Assembly: GCA_025765595.1 (NCBI GenBank)
Contig: JAIVFH010000383.1
Span: forward strand, 1 to 23,174
Source of the DNA: Obelidium mucronatum
Taxonomy: Eukaryota > Chytridiomycota > Chytridiomycetes > Chytridiales > Chytriomycetaceae
Reading direction: 5' to 3'
DNA: 23,174 bases
The notes beneath the pieces were generated by a model, which was not told the DNA's origin, made no database searches, and worked only from the letters and a program-made list of their open reading frames with translations. A program made the translations under genes and the position numbers. Below, piece by piece: positions 9,311-18,521 of this stretch; positions within the stretch are counted from its first letter, which is position 1; each line of letters opens with the position of its first letter.

Positions 9311-10316
9311 GAAAATCGCCCTTTGCATTGTAGTGCAGCCCATCAATGTAAAACCCATCCGCCACATCGCGATCATACACTACGCTTCCTGTTTCAGAAT
9401 CAACCCCAAACATCATTTCCCATGTATCCATCACTCCCACTTGATCTGGATACTTGCCAGTCAAATCCCGAACAACCGCCAAAACACTGTCTCTATACAC
9501 GCGCGTGTAATTTTGTGAGTTTTGCCGTGGTCGCTTGTACAGTGTTTTGGTAGTTGTTGCTGACCCAATAATATGGGATGTTGATGATGATGAAAATGAT
9601 GCATCCATTCTTCCGTCGTTACGATTTTGATAGTCATGATTGATTGGTAAAATGTTCATTCGTCCATGATCGTACTCGCATTCACAAACTGGTGCTGGTG
9701 GTGTTATAAACAAGAGCTTGGATGTTGGATACGTGTGCATGTAATGCTTGGCAAATGTATACAAGTTTTCAGTGTATTCTTGAATGGGTACATGTTGTGC
9801 TGGTGATTGGGATGCATCGTTGGCTCCAAGGAATATTGTTGTGAGTGCTGGTTCACGATATGTTTTTGTTTGTGTGGATTCAAGTATGTCTTTGAACATT
9901 GGTATGAAACTTCTCGTCGTGTATCCACTGTATCCTGAGAGACGATATGATAGTCAGTCTTCACAAACGACTGGAATCAAGGGAGATACAAGCGGAATTC
10001 CATCCATGCTTGGCCAACACAAAACACACCTCTGTTAATGACATCCCTTTGAATCTCAATCGATTCCTTTCCATCCTCGCGAAATAGCCTCACGTGGTCA
10101 GAGAGCAGTGCTGTACCAAGTAGTAGTTGAGATTAAGTCTTGGAATACTCACAAAACACAGAGACACTAAATACCAGCCCAGCCTGCCCAACCGCCGTTG
10201 AAACCCGCTTCGGTGATCGAATCGCCAATCAAAACAAGCGCCTGTCTTGTCGCAAACTCGCTGACGGCAGCGGCCCCTCCCACCATCGCAAGCACAAGCA
10301 TTTGAAGAAGCATCAT
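9252..10316 (-). CDS. SGNH/GDSL esterase, IAH1-like (isoamyl acetate-hydrolysing esterase family)
   Basis: Exons on the minus strand are 10316-10175, 10110-10030 and 9934-9252, giving 301 residues; introns are 64 and 95 nt. Block I is GDSITEAG (nucleophile Ser33), followed by WAGWA, the conserved Gly (RGYSGYTTR), LGAND (Asn block) and DGLHYNAKG (catalytic Asp and His). This order is typical of the IAH1 subfamily, which hydrolyses short-chain acetate esters. An insert of about 45 residues (YDHGRMNILPINHDYQ to KTLYKRPRQN) lies between the Asn block and the C-terminal part. The first 20 residues (MMLLQMLVLAMVGGAAAVSE) look like a signal peptide, unusual for IAH1, suggesting secretion. Its 3' end is partly duplicated at the far side of the CR block. 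Confidence 0.85.
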
Positions 10317-10375
10317 TTTTTTATTCTGTTTATTTTATTCTTTCGGACAAAAACAAAAAACGCACAACAAGAAAC

Positions 10376-12288
10376 ATGTTTGTTGTTCCGTCAAAGCGTC
10401 CAAAGACAACCGCCGGCGCCGCATCGTTCTCCGCTCCATCGACGCCGTCGCTTGGAATCAGCGGCGCCTTTCCGTTCCGCCTCAACTTTTACCAGTCTCT
10501 GCCAACCGACGAACTGGCGCTGTCTGACTTTGAAACTTGCGCCCTCGACAGACTCAAGGTCTCTCTTTTTGTTTTCTCATGTTTTGCTTGTAATGCTGAT
10601 AGCAAGTTATGAAACAACAAAAAGGTGCTGAAAGCCATCGAGAATGCCGCTGTGCGGAACAAGAGCGCAGAGGATACAGCTGCAATCATCAAAGCCAGCT
10701 GCGACAAGTAAGAAACTAATTTTGTTTCTCCCACTGTTGTTTTTTCTCTTGTTTTCGAACGTGTTCACCGCCCCCTTGTGTAGATACCTGCCATTAGATG
10801 CCAACATTGCCAAGGGCTCAATTGGAGAGGCTGCTTTGGAGGCACAACGTCGTAAAGACCATCAAAGCCATTTTATCCTACGTCTTGCGTTTTGTCGAAC
10901 TGAAGACAACCGTGCCTGGTTTCTCAAACACGAAACTTTGTTGTTCAAATATCGGTAAAAGAAATCACAATTAATTCTTTTTTCAAGGCCTTTTTCTTTT
11001 TGTTTATTATTGAATGTTTTTTTATGGGTCTTTTGCTGAATCTCCTATATTTTTTCTTAAACTTCTCAAGCTACGAATCAGAATACATTACAGACCGACT
11101 CTCCTTTTTGAAGCTTCAAAGTCTGGACTCTATCGCGATTTCTAAACAGGAAAGAGATTCTATTGCGAGTGACTTGAATGCCCTCTTTGGGAACACGGAT
11201 CAAAAGTTTTATAAAGTCCCGTTTGAGCAAGTGTTGGCGTTGGTTAGCAGGAGGGCAGTTGTTCTAAAGAATGGATTTGCGTATGGTAAATTGTGCTTTT
11301 TTTTAAAAAAAAAACGTTCCGAAAACACTTAAAGCCCACTTTTTATTTCCCAGTTCCTGAATCTGAACAAGCCACCCTCGTAACAAACGCCTTCAAAAAC
11401 GCCCTGTCCTCAAGCCTCGAGAGTTTCTCCCGCGCACTCCCCCGCATGGACGAAGACGACCGACTCATACCCATCCTCAACTCGATTGCACGACAATGCG
11501 CGATGCGGGACTATGGCCTCGCGACTGAAGGAAACGGAATCAACTTGACTGCGCAAGATGTGGACAACTTGGTTCCACAAGGCCATTTCCCACTCTGCAT
11601 GAGCAACCTGCATCTGCACTTGAAAGCAGATGCGCATTTGAAGCATTCTGGAAGGCTTCAGTTTGGGTTGTTTTTGAAAGGGACGGGTCTGCCGTTGGAA
11701 GAGGCGCTTGTGTATTGGCGGAAAGCGTTCCATAAACTGACGGATGATAAATTCCAGAAGGAGTATGCGTATAACATTCGGTTTAATTATGGACAGGAAG
11801 GGTCGCGGAAGGATTACGCGCCGTATAGTTGTAGCAAGATTATCACGTCGAATCATCCGGGTGCTGGGGATCATCATGGGTGTCCGTTCCGGCATGCGAA
11901 TCCGGAAGTGTTGAGGAGCATGGTTGTGAAGGCGGGGTGTGGGGAGGCGACGGCGGTCGATGTGTTGAGGATGGCGAAGGAGGGGCATTATCAGATTTCG
12001 TGTACAAAGTTGTTTGAGGTTACGAGGGCGCCTGCGATTGCGGCTGCCAAGGCGGCGGCGGCTAAGGCGGCTTCTGCGGCGGGTTCTGCTGTGGTGGCGA
12101 GTGGGGTTGCTGGGAGTCAGGTGGAGAGTCAAGCTCTGTTGGTTTCGAATGATGGAAGTAATATTGTGGATATTATTGAGCATCCGAATCAGTGGTTTGA
12201 TTTGAGTTATCGCGGGAGTGATTCTGGGAAGCATCGTGGGGTGAGAAAGCAGAGTGAAGAAGGAGGTGCGATGGATGTGGATCGATGA
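10376..12288 (+). CDS. PRI2: DNA primase large subunit
   Basis: Exons 10376-10558, 10625-10707, 10784-10954, 11071-11285 and 11354-12288 keep frame and give 528 residues, the usual PRI2/PRIM2 size. The protein is the regulatory subunit of the primase-polymerase alpha complex and carries a [4Fe-4S] cluster needed for RNA primer initiation and hand-off. All four cluster cysteines are present: FPLCMSNLH, PYSCSKI, HGCPFRH and YQISCTKLF. The conserved HLKHSGRLQFGLFLKG segment and the FNYGQEGSRKDY stretch fit the family. The tail after the Fe-S domain is Ala-rich (AIAAAKAAAAKAASAA) and ends in MDVDR. Introns are 66, 76, 116 and 68 nt. It converges on the CCDC42-like gene with 76 bp between stop codons. 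Confidence 0.95.
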
Positions 12289-12364
12289 ACAAATCTTTGG
12301 GTCTTGAGTCTGTGTTTTTTCTTTCGTTTCAATAGTGTTGTTGGAATATGAAGATTTTGTATTT

Positions 12365-13665
12365 CTAAACTTCGGCTGCTTTCCCAACCCCCACAAGGCC
12401 TATAGCGCCTTGAGTCAATTCCGCACTGATTGAATTCAAGTCAATCATAAACTGCTGGATTTTATCCAACTGAACCATTGTGTCTGTCGTTGTCAGTAGT
12501 TTGCTGTTGAGATGTGTTTTGACGATATTGAACAAATTGCTTGACGCCATTTTGATTTGACCCAGTTCCAACGTTTTTGCAGTTGCGTTTTTCAGTGTTT
12601 GGTCCCATTCTAATTGGCATTTCGCGCTTCGCATTTGCGCTTCTTCGAGACGTGTTTGGAGTTTAGCAATATCGTTGTTGCAGTTGAGAATCAAGTTGTT
12701 TTTTTTCCTAAATTTGATGAAAGTAAGTTCCCAATATAGAAAAGTGAAGTAAAAGAAGAAAAAAGACAAACACCTAACCTCCGTGCTGTTGATTAGCATT
12801 GCTCGATCGCGTTCTGTTCGTTCCTGAGCTTCTCGAGCGCGATCAATTAATTCTTGGTTTGTTGCAGCAAGGGTATCAAAACGGGAAATAATGTCCTTGA
12901 CTTCGCCAAATTCTTCGGTTGTTTCGAGAACTGATTCCAGGTATTTTTGGTACGTCAAATCTGTTTTGGGAAAAAATTAACAAAAAAGAGTACAGAGTTT
13001 AGGATTATATAGCTGTGCAACTCTTTTTTTCTCTCACAAGTACTTACAAGTGTCGACAGCTGAACCGCTCTTATCCTTTTTCGTGCATTGTTGAACAACT
13101 TGTTTCTTCAAGTCTTGGATTTCGTATTCCTTCAAGTCTCGCGTTTTCCGTTCGTCGATTGCTTTTTTGATTGCTCTGTTTCGTTTCGCATCGTTTTCCT
13201 TTTTGTGAGGGTATATAGTAGATTAAATTTCGAGACCCCCAACAACAACGACACACACCTTTAAAAACTTGTCAAACTTCAACAAAGACTCCTTCAACTG
13301 AGATTCCTTTCTCGATAACTCTTCACTGCGCTGTTTCAGGGCCTCCATCTTCATTGCAAATTCTTCCTTTTGTTGGTTGAGCCCGTTTTCGACTTCAAGC
13401 ATTTCGCGTCGCTTTTCGAGGAGTCGCGTGGCGGGTGTGAGGTCATGGTCTTCTTGGTCAGGTACTTTACTATTTAAAAGAAGAAGAAGAAAGGAGAGCA
13501 TAAGCAAAAAAAAGGAGATCAAAGAAGGAGATGATTCCCGGCCTCCAGTCCTCCCCACCCCCCTCCTCGTTTTGTTTGTTATTTTTCTTACATGAAAAGC
13601 TTATTTTCAACGTTTGCACGGAAGTAATCTTCTATTGAAGATGTGCCACCGCCTGTTGTGTGCAT
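12365..13665 (-). CDS. CCDC42/CFAP73-type coiled-coil axonemal protein (DUF4200)
   Basis: Five exons on the minus strand (13665-13592, 13469-13259, 13198-13048, 12960-12774, 12707-12365) give 321 residues, close to animal CCDC42 and CFAP73 (about 310). Family landmarks: an N-terminal IEDYFRANVENKL, then TPATRLLEKRREMLEVE, KEEFAMKMEALKQRSEEL and LKESLLKFDKFLKEND (DUF4200 coiled coil), then FGEVKDIISRFDTLAATNQEL and LGQIKMASSNLFNIV near the end. Related proteins (Chlamydomonas FAP73/MIA2) belong to the modifier-of-inner-arms complex of motile flagella. Which of the two paralogues it represents is not resolved. Its presence argues for a flagellated life stage. Introns are 122, 60, 87 and 66 nt. 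Confidence 0.88.
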
Positions 13666-13899
13666 ATTTAAGTGATGAGGGTTTTGGAGAGATTTACAAA
13701 AAATGGCAGTTCAAAGTCAAAAGCTTGATATTTGAATTATTATTTGATACACGCCCCCATATTTGTTCTCGTAATCTGCTTGGTTCCAGAATTGCTTGAA
13801 ATTTTTGTATTTTTTGGATCCCGTTCGGTTTTCAGGGTAGTTTCAAGGATCAGAGAAGGAATTGGTTCAAAAAGATATTGAACCAAAAAAACAAAACAA

Positions 13900-15094
13900 A
13901 TGAAACTCTTGCTGTTTCTCATCTCTTGTTTGGTATCCGTGTCTGATTGTGCCCCATTCACTGTTTCTCTCCAAGTCGGAGCATCAGCAAGCGCGATACT
14001 ATCGGCGCAAGCAACTGGAGGAGTGGCCGACGTGTCTGTCTCTGCCGGGGCTTCAGCGAATGCAAATGGCATTTCAGTTTCTGCCGCTGCTTCTGCCAAT
14101 GCTCATGTGGGAACAACAGGTGTTGTGCGTGTGGTGCCAAACTTGTTTGTTCAAATGGGTCCTGTCGTCCAGTCGACGAAAACGGTGGGCGCTCCTTCTG
14201 TTCCGCTTCCTACCGTTGATATTCCGGGGGATATTTTAAATATTCCAGGTCCTATGATGGTTGAAGGGGTGAAGTGAGTGTTTATCTTGAAATCTGACTG
14301 AACTAACTGCTAACTGCAAATTTCTTTGCAGTTTGTACTTTGTTTGGTACGGAAGCCACACGGCGAAAACAAAATCCACAATCAGGAACTTTGTAAACGG
14401 ATTGGGCAACTCCAAGTGGTGGACAGTTACCAAGGCATACACAGACTACAACAACAAGCACCCAACAAACAGTATCCGGATCGCCAAAGAATACAATGAT
14501 TACTATTCGCAGGGGAAATTCGTGACACAATCAGAGTCCATTATCCAACGCGCAATTTCTAGAAATAAGTGGCCGATTGACCCGAAAGGGATATACTTTG
14601 TTTTGCTTGCTGCGGATGTGGATGAAGCATACAGCACAACGCAGGGGTTTTGTAAAAACTATTGTGGGTACCATGCAACGTCTAACATCAAGTGGGGGCT
14701 GATTGGGAATGGGGAAAAGTGTCCTTGTGATCCTGTTGCTGGATGCAGTCGAGGGTGTATTCAAACCTTGTATCGCACGCAATCGACGAATCCAAAATAT
14801 TCCATTAATGGAAACCAAGGAGCAGACTCGATGATTAATATTCTTGCGCATGAAATCACGGAAACAGTGACAGACTACTTTTTTGGAACTTGGATGGATG
14901 GAAATGGGTGGGAGAATGCAGACAAGTGTAACCAAATCTTTCTAACGACAAAGAAGGGAAAGGGTGGAATTCCGTATAACGTTGATTTTGGAAAGTATGG
15001 AAAGTACTTGATTCAATCAAACTGGGATCCAATCAACCAAAAATGTGCCTTGTCTTACATAGCTCCGAGATCAGTGAGGGAGAGTAATCAATAA
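13900..15094 (+). CDS. Secreted EXORDIUM / phosphate-induced (Phi-1) family protein
   Basis: Exons 13900-14273 and 14332-15094 (58-nt intron) give 378 residues. A clear signal peptide (MKLLLFLISCLVSVSDC) is followed by a Ser/Ala/Gly/Asn-rich stretch (ASANANGISVSAAASANAHV, about residues 58-75). The core begins at NLYFVWYGSHTAKT and contains KWWTVTKAYTDY, GIYFVLLAADVDE, CGYH, a Cys-rich patch (KCPCDPVAGCSRGC), ILAHEITETVTD and GWENADKC. These match the Phi-1/EXORDIUM domain, best known from plant extracellular growth proteins and also found in some fungi and oomycetes. HEITE looks like a metal-binding motif, but I infer no enzymatic role. Likely extracellular or wall-associated. Confidence 0.87.
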
Positions 15095-15428
15095 GTGCAT
15101 ATGCATAGTTCAATCATTTCGTATCAATAAAGTAGTATCATTGCATTACATTGGAGGTGGTCTGAGTTTCAAGTGTGGGGTGCCAGACATTTTTTCTTAA
15201 CTTAAAACCTTCAGGTTAGCACCACTACACCAAACGTCTGAGCCATCGCAGCACATTGGAGACATATGGACGGGACGTGCTTCGCACAGGAGACTTGTTT
15301 GCGCTAGTTTGAATCGAAGCGATTGATTGGATGCGATGAGGATGGGTTGTTGATGGACAGAGATGCATCTTCCCAACAAACAACCAACCAAACACGACAC
15401 TAAAACCCGCTTTGCTTAGACTAAAAAC
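15095..15428. other. Intergenic region upstream of RPS2
   Basis: AATAAA at 15126-15131 is a likely poly(A) signal for the EXORDIUM-like gene. The remaining 300 bp should hold the RPS2 promoter and leader; the last 60 bp are A/C-rich (CAAACAACCAACCAAACACG) before the ATG. I see no gene in it; a minus-strand ORF that overlaps it is the shadow of RPS2. Confidence 0.5.
15126..15131 (+). terminator. Candidate poly(A) signal of the EXORDIUM-like gene
   Basis: AATAAA lies 32 bp after the stop codon at 15094. Confidence 0.55.
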
Positions 15429-16202
15429 ATGGCTGACAACGCAGTGGCCGAAGGACGTGGACGTGGCGGACGTGGAAGACGCGGAGACCGTGGCAGAGGC
15501 CGTGGCCGTGGCAGAAAGGAAGAAGGCAAGGACGAATGGGTCCCAGTCACCAAGCTCGGCCGTCTCGTGAAGGACAACCGCATCAAGAGCATCGAAGAGA
15601 TCTACCTCTTCTCCCTCCCAGTCAAGGAATTCCAGATCATTGACCAGTTCCTCCCAGGCCTCAAGGACGAAGTCATGAACATCATGCCAGTCCAGAAGCA
15701 AACCACCGCTGGTCAACGTACCCGTTTCAAGGCCTGTGTTGTCGTCGGAGACTCCAACGGCCACGTCGGTCTCGGTGTTAAGTGCTCCAAGGAAGTTGCC
15801 ACTGCCATCCGTGGTGCCATCATCCTTGCCAAGCTCAACGTTATTCCTGTCCGTCGTGGATACTGGGGAACCGTTCTTGGAGAGCCACACACCGTCCCAG
15901 CCAAGGTTACCGGAAAGTGCGGTTCCGTCACTTCCCGTTTGGTCCCAGCCCCACGTGGTACTGGTATCGTTGCCGCCCCAAAGCCAAAGCGTCTCCTGCA
16001 GTTGGCTGGTATCAACGATTGCTACACCACCTCCCGTGGATCCACCAAGACCCTTGGTAACTTCATCAAGGCCACCTTCCAGGCCATCTCCCGTACCTAT
16101 GGTTACCTCACCCCAGACTTGTGGGACGAGACCCACTTCTCCAAGACTCCATACCAGGAGCACTCTGACTTCCTTGCCAAGTCTGTCAAGAGAAACTACT
16201 AA
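15429..16202 (+). CDS. RPS2: 40S ribosomal protein uS5 (S2)
   Basis: Intronless, 257 residues. The N-terminus has an Arg-Gly-rich tail (residues 9-30, [20 protein letters not shown]), a known site of arginine methylation in the family. The double-stranded-RNA-binding-like S5 domain follows: [19 protein letters not shown], then [24 protein letters not shown] and [22 protein letters not shown]. The C-terminal part reads [10 protein letters not shown] ... [11 protein letters not shown]. Codons are strongly biased to C-ending or preferred forms (AAG, GTC, CGT, ACC), as expected for a highly expressed gene. uS5 sits near the mRNA entry channel of the small subunit. Confidence 0.98.
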   Translation: MADNAVAEGRGRGGRGRRGDRGRGRGRGRKEEGKDEWVPVTKLGRLVKDNRIKSIEEIYLFSLPVKEFQIIDQFLPGLKDEVMNIMPVQKQTTAGQRTRFKACVVVGDSNGHVGLGVKCSKEVATAIRGAIILAKLNVIPVRRGYWGTVLGEPHTVPAKVTGKCGSVTSRLVPAPRGTGIVAAPKPKRLLQLAGINDCYTTSRGSTKTLGNFIKATFQAISRTYGYLTPDLWDETHFSKTPYQEHSDFLAKSVKRNY

Positions 16203-16264
16203 ATTATCTCAGATAATTTTGTGTCTCTTTTTCCACTGTCTGGTGATGTGTAGATTGTGATTGA

Positions 16265-16270
16265 AATAAA
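16265..16270 (+). terminator. Candidate poly(A) signal of RPS2
   Basis: AATAAA lies 63 bp after the RPS2 stop, in the 220-bp gap before the convergent gene that ends at 16423. Nothing else is visible in that gap. Confidence 0.5.
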
Positions 16271-16422
16271 ACTCGTTTACTTTCTGCAACTCTTTCTCAG
16301 ATGTTTTACTGCTTTCTGTAGAAAATTCCGCCAATAATAACAAACTGCTCATGACTTCCTCGTACAATTTCCTCCACAACCTTTTGAAAACAACTGCGAG
16401 ACTGACCCGGGAAACCGACTTC

Positions 16423-17256
16423 TTAATAAACGGTTTCTCCACCAACGGGCACTAGGCTGTTAGTATCGAATACATTTTGGATGCCATCAGAAGTTCCATT
16501 CTTCGATAATGTTGCAATCATGTAACAAAATGAAGTCCAAGTCTGACCAGTATCACAATGACAAATCCACTTTGCTAGTTCCACTACTGACGTCTTTTGA
16601 ACATCTACACCAATCAAGCAGAACCAGTTTCGTTCCAAAACAACGCGAGGATGGGCTTCCAAAACACCACCACCACCAGCATAGATACCATATCCTCCAC
16701 CAAACTCAGAATACTTCCACAACTCGAACTCAATCTGATCCGCCACGGATTTTCTGGAAAAATGCCAATTGACATCACGTTCGCAACAAACAATTGGGAA
16801 TGCACGCGAAACATTTACAATAGATTCCCAACCACTTGCTTCACCGATCTTGACCCAAAAATAGTAGAAGACAAAGTCTCTGGATCTCGCAAGAGTTTTG
16901 TTTCGTTCCATTTGCAATGTGATTTTCGATTTCATTTCTGTCAAGGAAATTCCGTGTTTGAGAAAGTGATGCACCCACAATGAAAGCGATGATGAAATGA
17001 CTGGAACAACATCCAATTTAAATAACATCATGGCGAGTATGGGAGGGAATGCGTCAATGTGGGGCTGGAGGTCGCGAAAGACGGCAGGGAATCCCTTGTA
17101 CGGGTGTTTGTATTTCAAAAAGTCACCAATGACGTAGGCCTTGTAAGCGGTTGGGACTACAAAGCGAAGCAGTCCATAAGAGACATGGTTTAATGCTTCT
17201 CTTCTCTTGCGGCGTTCTTGGCGTGTGGTGGGAATTTTATCTGGGTGGTGTGGCAT
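16423..17256 (-). CDS. Hypothetical protein, about 277 residues
   Basis: Single open frame on the minus strand. It is open from 17310, but I prefer the ATG at 17256 (MPHHPDKIPTTRQERRKRRE), because 17310 lies only 13 bp past the neighbouring stop. I do not recognise a family. Visible traits are a basic N-terminus, a mixed hydrophobic region (residues about 60-100), a central WVKIGEASGWESIVNVSRAFPIV stretch, a Gly-rich turn (EFGGGYGIYAGGGG) and several Trp and Cys in the last third (AKWICHCDTGQTWTSFCY). No signal peptide or catalytic motif is evident. A poly(A) signal of the next minus gene (17269-17274) lies just upstream of its start, showing close packing. Confidence 0.6.
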   Translation of the reverse strand: MPHHPDKIPTTRQERRKRREALNHVSYGLLRFVVPTAYKAYVIGDFLKYKHPYKGFPAVFRDLQPHIDAFPPILAMMLFKLDVVPVISSSLSLWVHHFLKHGISLTEMKSKITLQMERNKTLARSRDFVFYYFWVKIGEASGWESIVNVSRAFPIVCCERDVNWHFSRKSVADQIEFELWKYSEFGGGYGIYAGGGGVLEAHPRVVLERNWFCLIGVDVQKTSVVELAKWICHCDTGQTWTSFCYMIATLSKNGTSDGIQNVFDTNSLVPVGGETVY

Positions 17257-17268
17257 CGTGTCTGTTTG

Positions 17269-17274
17269 TTTATT
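17269..17274 (-). terminator. Candidate poly(A) signal of the minus-strand gene ending at 17323
   Basis: AATAAA on the minus strand, 49 bp after the stop at 17323. Confidence 0.4.
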
Positions 17275-17322
17275 TATACACAAAAATACTTGAATCCAAC
17301 TGTACTGCAATTATATTCTCTT

Positions 17323-17787
17323 TTACTTTGGATCGAAAAAGAACTTATTCATCCAATACTGCTTTGAGGCTGCGTCCATTTCTCTGGTGTTACCAGTGAG
17401 AATTGCGTTACGCGTCGCTTCAATCTCAGTTTCCATTTCTTGAATCCATTGTTGACGTTTAAGAGTTCCAGGAATGCGTAGGGCTTGTCTCCATTCGCGG
17501 CTTGACTTTGAAGTGGTGTGTTTAATGTTGGCAGCGCGAGGTGTAACAAGATTTTTGGAACGAGGCTGAGTGAAGGAAGCAAGACGATAAAGTTTGTGGG
17601 TCGGCATTTTACGTTGTTGTTTTGGTTGCGCGAGTTTGTGATAACTGGTTTTGGCAACAACTTTATTCAGGGGTTTGTTTTTAACATACTCAAAAAGCCT
17701 TTCTTCTCCCACCACATCCGGCACATCATTGATTCCCCTTTCTGTAAAAGTGGCTGCGTGAATAAACAAATTCAGGATGATTTCCAT
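17323..17787 (-). CDS. Hypothetical basic protein; start uncertain
   Basis: The frame is open from 17958 to 17323. The part that reads like real protein starts at or below the ATG at 17787 (MEIILNLFIHAATF) and gives about 154 residues; a shorter start (MPTHKLYR, near 17606) is possible. It is Lys/Arg-rich and ends in a helical stretch, REWRQALRIPGTLKRQQW, then EMETEIEATRNAIL and KQYWMNKFFFDPK. I do not recognise the family. A plus-strand ORF (17518-17988) overlaps it completely. The minus reading is favoured for 17323-17700, because the plus reading there is the Phe-rich mirror of Lys-rich codons. Confidence 0.5.
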   Translation of the reverse strand: MEIILNLFIHAATFTERGINDVPDVVGEERLFEYVKNKPLNKVVAKTSYHKLAQPKQQRKMPTHKLYRLASFTQPRSKNLVTPRAANIKHTTSKSSREWRQALRIPGTLKRQQWIQEMETEIEATRNAILTGNTREMDAASKQYWMNKFFFDPK

Positions 17788-17871
17788 CCAGGATTTCCTT
17801 TGCCTTCCCAAGCATTGCGTATTTGCTGGTCGAACTTCCAAGCTCTTGGCACAGCTTCTCTTGAACTTGAA

Positions 17872-18130
17872 ATGGACACAAAGCACCAAGACGCGGACGA
17901 CGACTTGGTCCAACGTGTTTTCTTCCGTATCCTGGAGTGCTTGCAGTCCAGTTGCCAAAACTGTTTGTTGTCAAGGACAACCACATAAAAGCAGATGTTG
18001 GAACCTCTTTTGTTGCTGGAAGAGCAGAGAAGCAAGGGAAGCCAGAAAAGATCATCATTCAACACACAGTAAGGCACTTTTTTTTTCCAAGAGTTTTGTT
18101 GGAGGGACCATAACACTTGATGTCGTATAA
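17872..18130 (+). CDS. Hypothetical small protein with two candidate ultra-short introns
   Basis: From the ATG at 17872, exons 17872-17926, 17947-18068 and 18092-18130 keep frame and give 71 residues, ending KIIIQHT-SFVGGTITLDVV. The implied introns are 20 nt (GTATCC to TGCAG) and 23 nt (GTAAGG, a run of T, CCAAG). The first shift is needed, since the upstream frame hits TAA at 17986; the second is optional, because reading through stops at 18111. AATAAA at 18152-18157 follows. The frame is open further upstream (HPGFPLPSQALRICWSNF) but overlaps the opposing gene. The family is unknown. A decayed gene with frameshifts would look similar. Confidence 0.35.
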
Positions 18131-18151
18131 TTTGAGGGGCAAACAGCAACA

Positions 18152-18157
18152 AATAAA
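18152..18157 (+). terminator. Candidate poly(A) signal of the small plus-strand gene
   Basis: AATAAA lies 22 bp after the TAA at 18128-18130, which supports plus-strand transcription here. Confidence 0.4.
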
Positions 18158-18227
18158 ACCAGCAATTAAACCAAATAAACAAGTCTAACAATAAGAAATC
18201 TTCCCGTCAAAGAACATAAATGCTAAA

Positions 18228-18521
18228 TCAAACAACGTCTTCCAAAGCATCCCTCAACTCCCCTGCCGCTGCTCTTTCGCCTGCATCTATACTGCCTACC
18301 ACCAAGTCTCGCTCATATTCTTCACAGTCGGTGTAGTACTCTTCATACCTGCCCTCCAAAAGCCCAAAAAATGAAGAAATCTTCTGGCCCGCGTAATCCA
18401 ACTTGCCAAACACGTTGCTACCAAGGGCGGATATTTTACCCATAATCCCAGTCATTGGTTGAGAATGGGATTCTTGCTGCTGCTGCTTTTTTTCAATATT
18501 ATTTTGTTTTAGAGGGATCAT
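18228..18521 (-). CDS. FAM177-like small protein
   Basis: 97 residues. After a Gln-rich, polar N-terminus, the segment LDYAGQKISSFFGLLEGRYEEYYTDCEEYERD (about residues 41-72) resembles the conserved FAM177 core, in which a (D/F)xGEKxASxFG motif is followed by a Tyr-containing acidic helix. FAM177 is a small eukaryotic family without a firmly known role. The ATG overlaps the stop of the gene upstream (ATGA at 18521-18518), so the two may share a transcript. An inner start (MTGIMGKISALG, residue 23) would also work and would remove the overlap. The assignment rests on motif memory and is tentative. Confidence 0.5.
   Translation of the reverse strand: MIPLKQNNIEKKQQQQESHSQPMTGIMGKISALGSNVFGKLDYAGQKISSFFGLLEGRYEEYYTDCEEYERDLVVGSIDAGERAAAGELRDALEDVV

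Noticed and set aside
11410..12396. Minus-strand ORF of 328 codons over the primase gene
   Set aside because: It is antisense of the primase last exon, which carries all Fe-S cysteine motifs; its Arg/Ile-rich composition is that of a mirror frame.
15225..16163. Minus-strand ORF of 312 codons over RPS2
   Set aside because: It is a Gly/Thr/Asp-rich shadow of the strongly biased RPS2 codons; the plus frame is a full uS5 protein.
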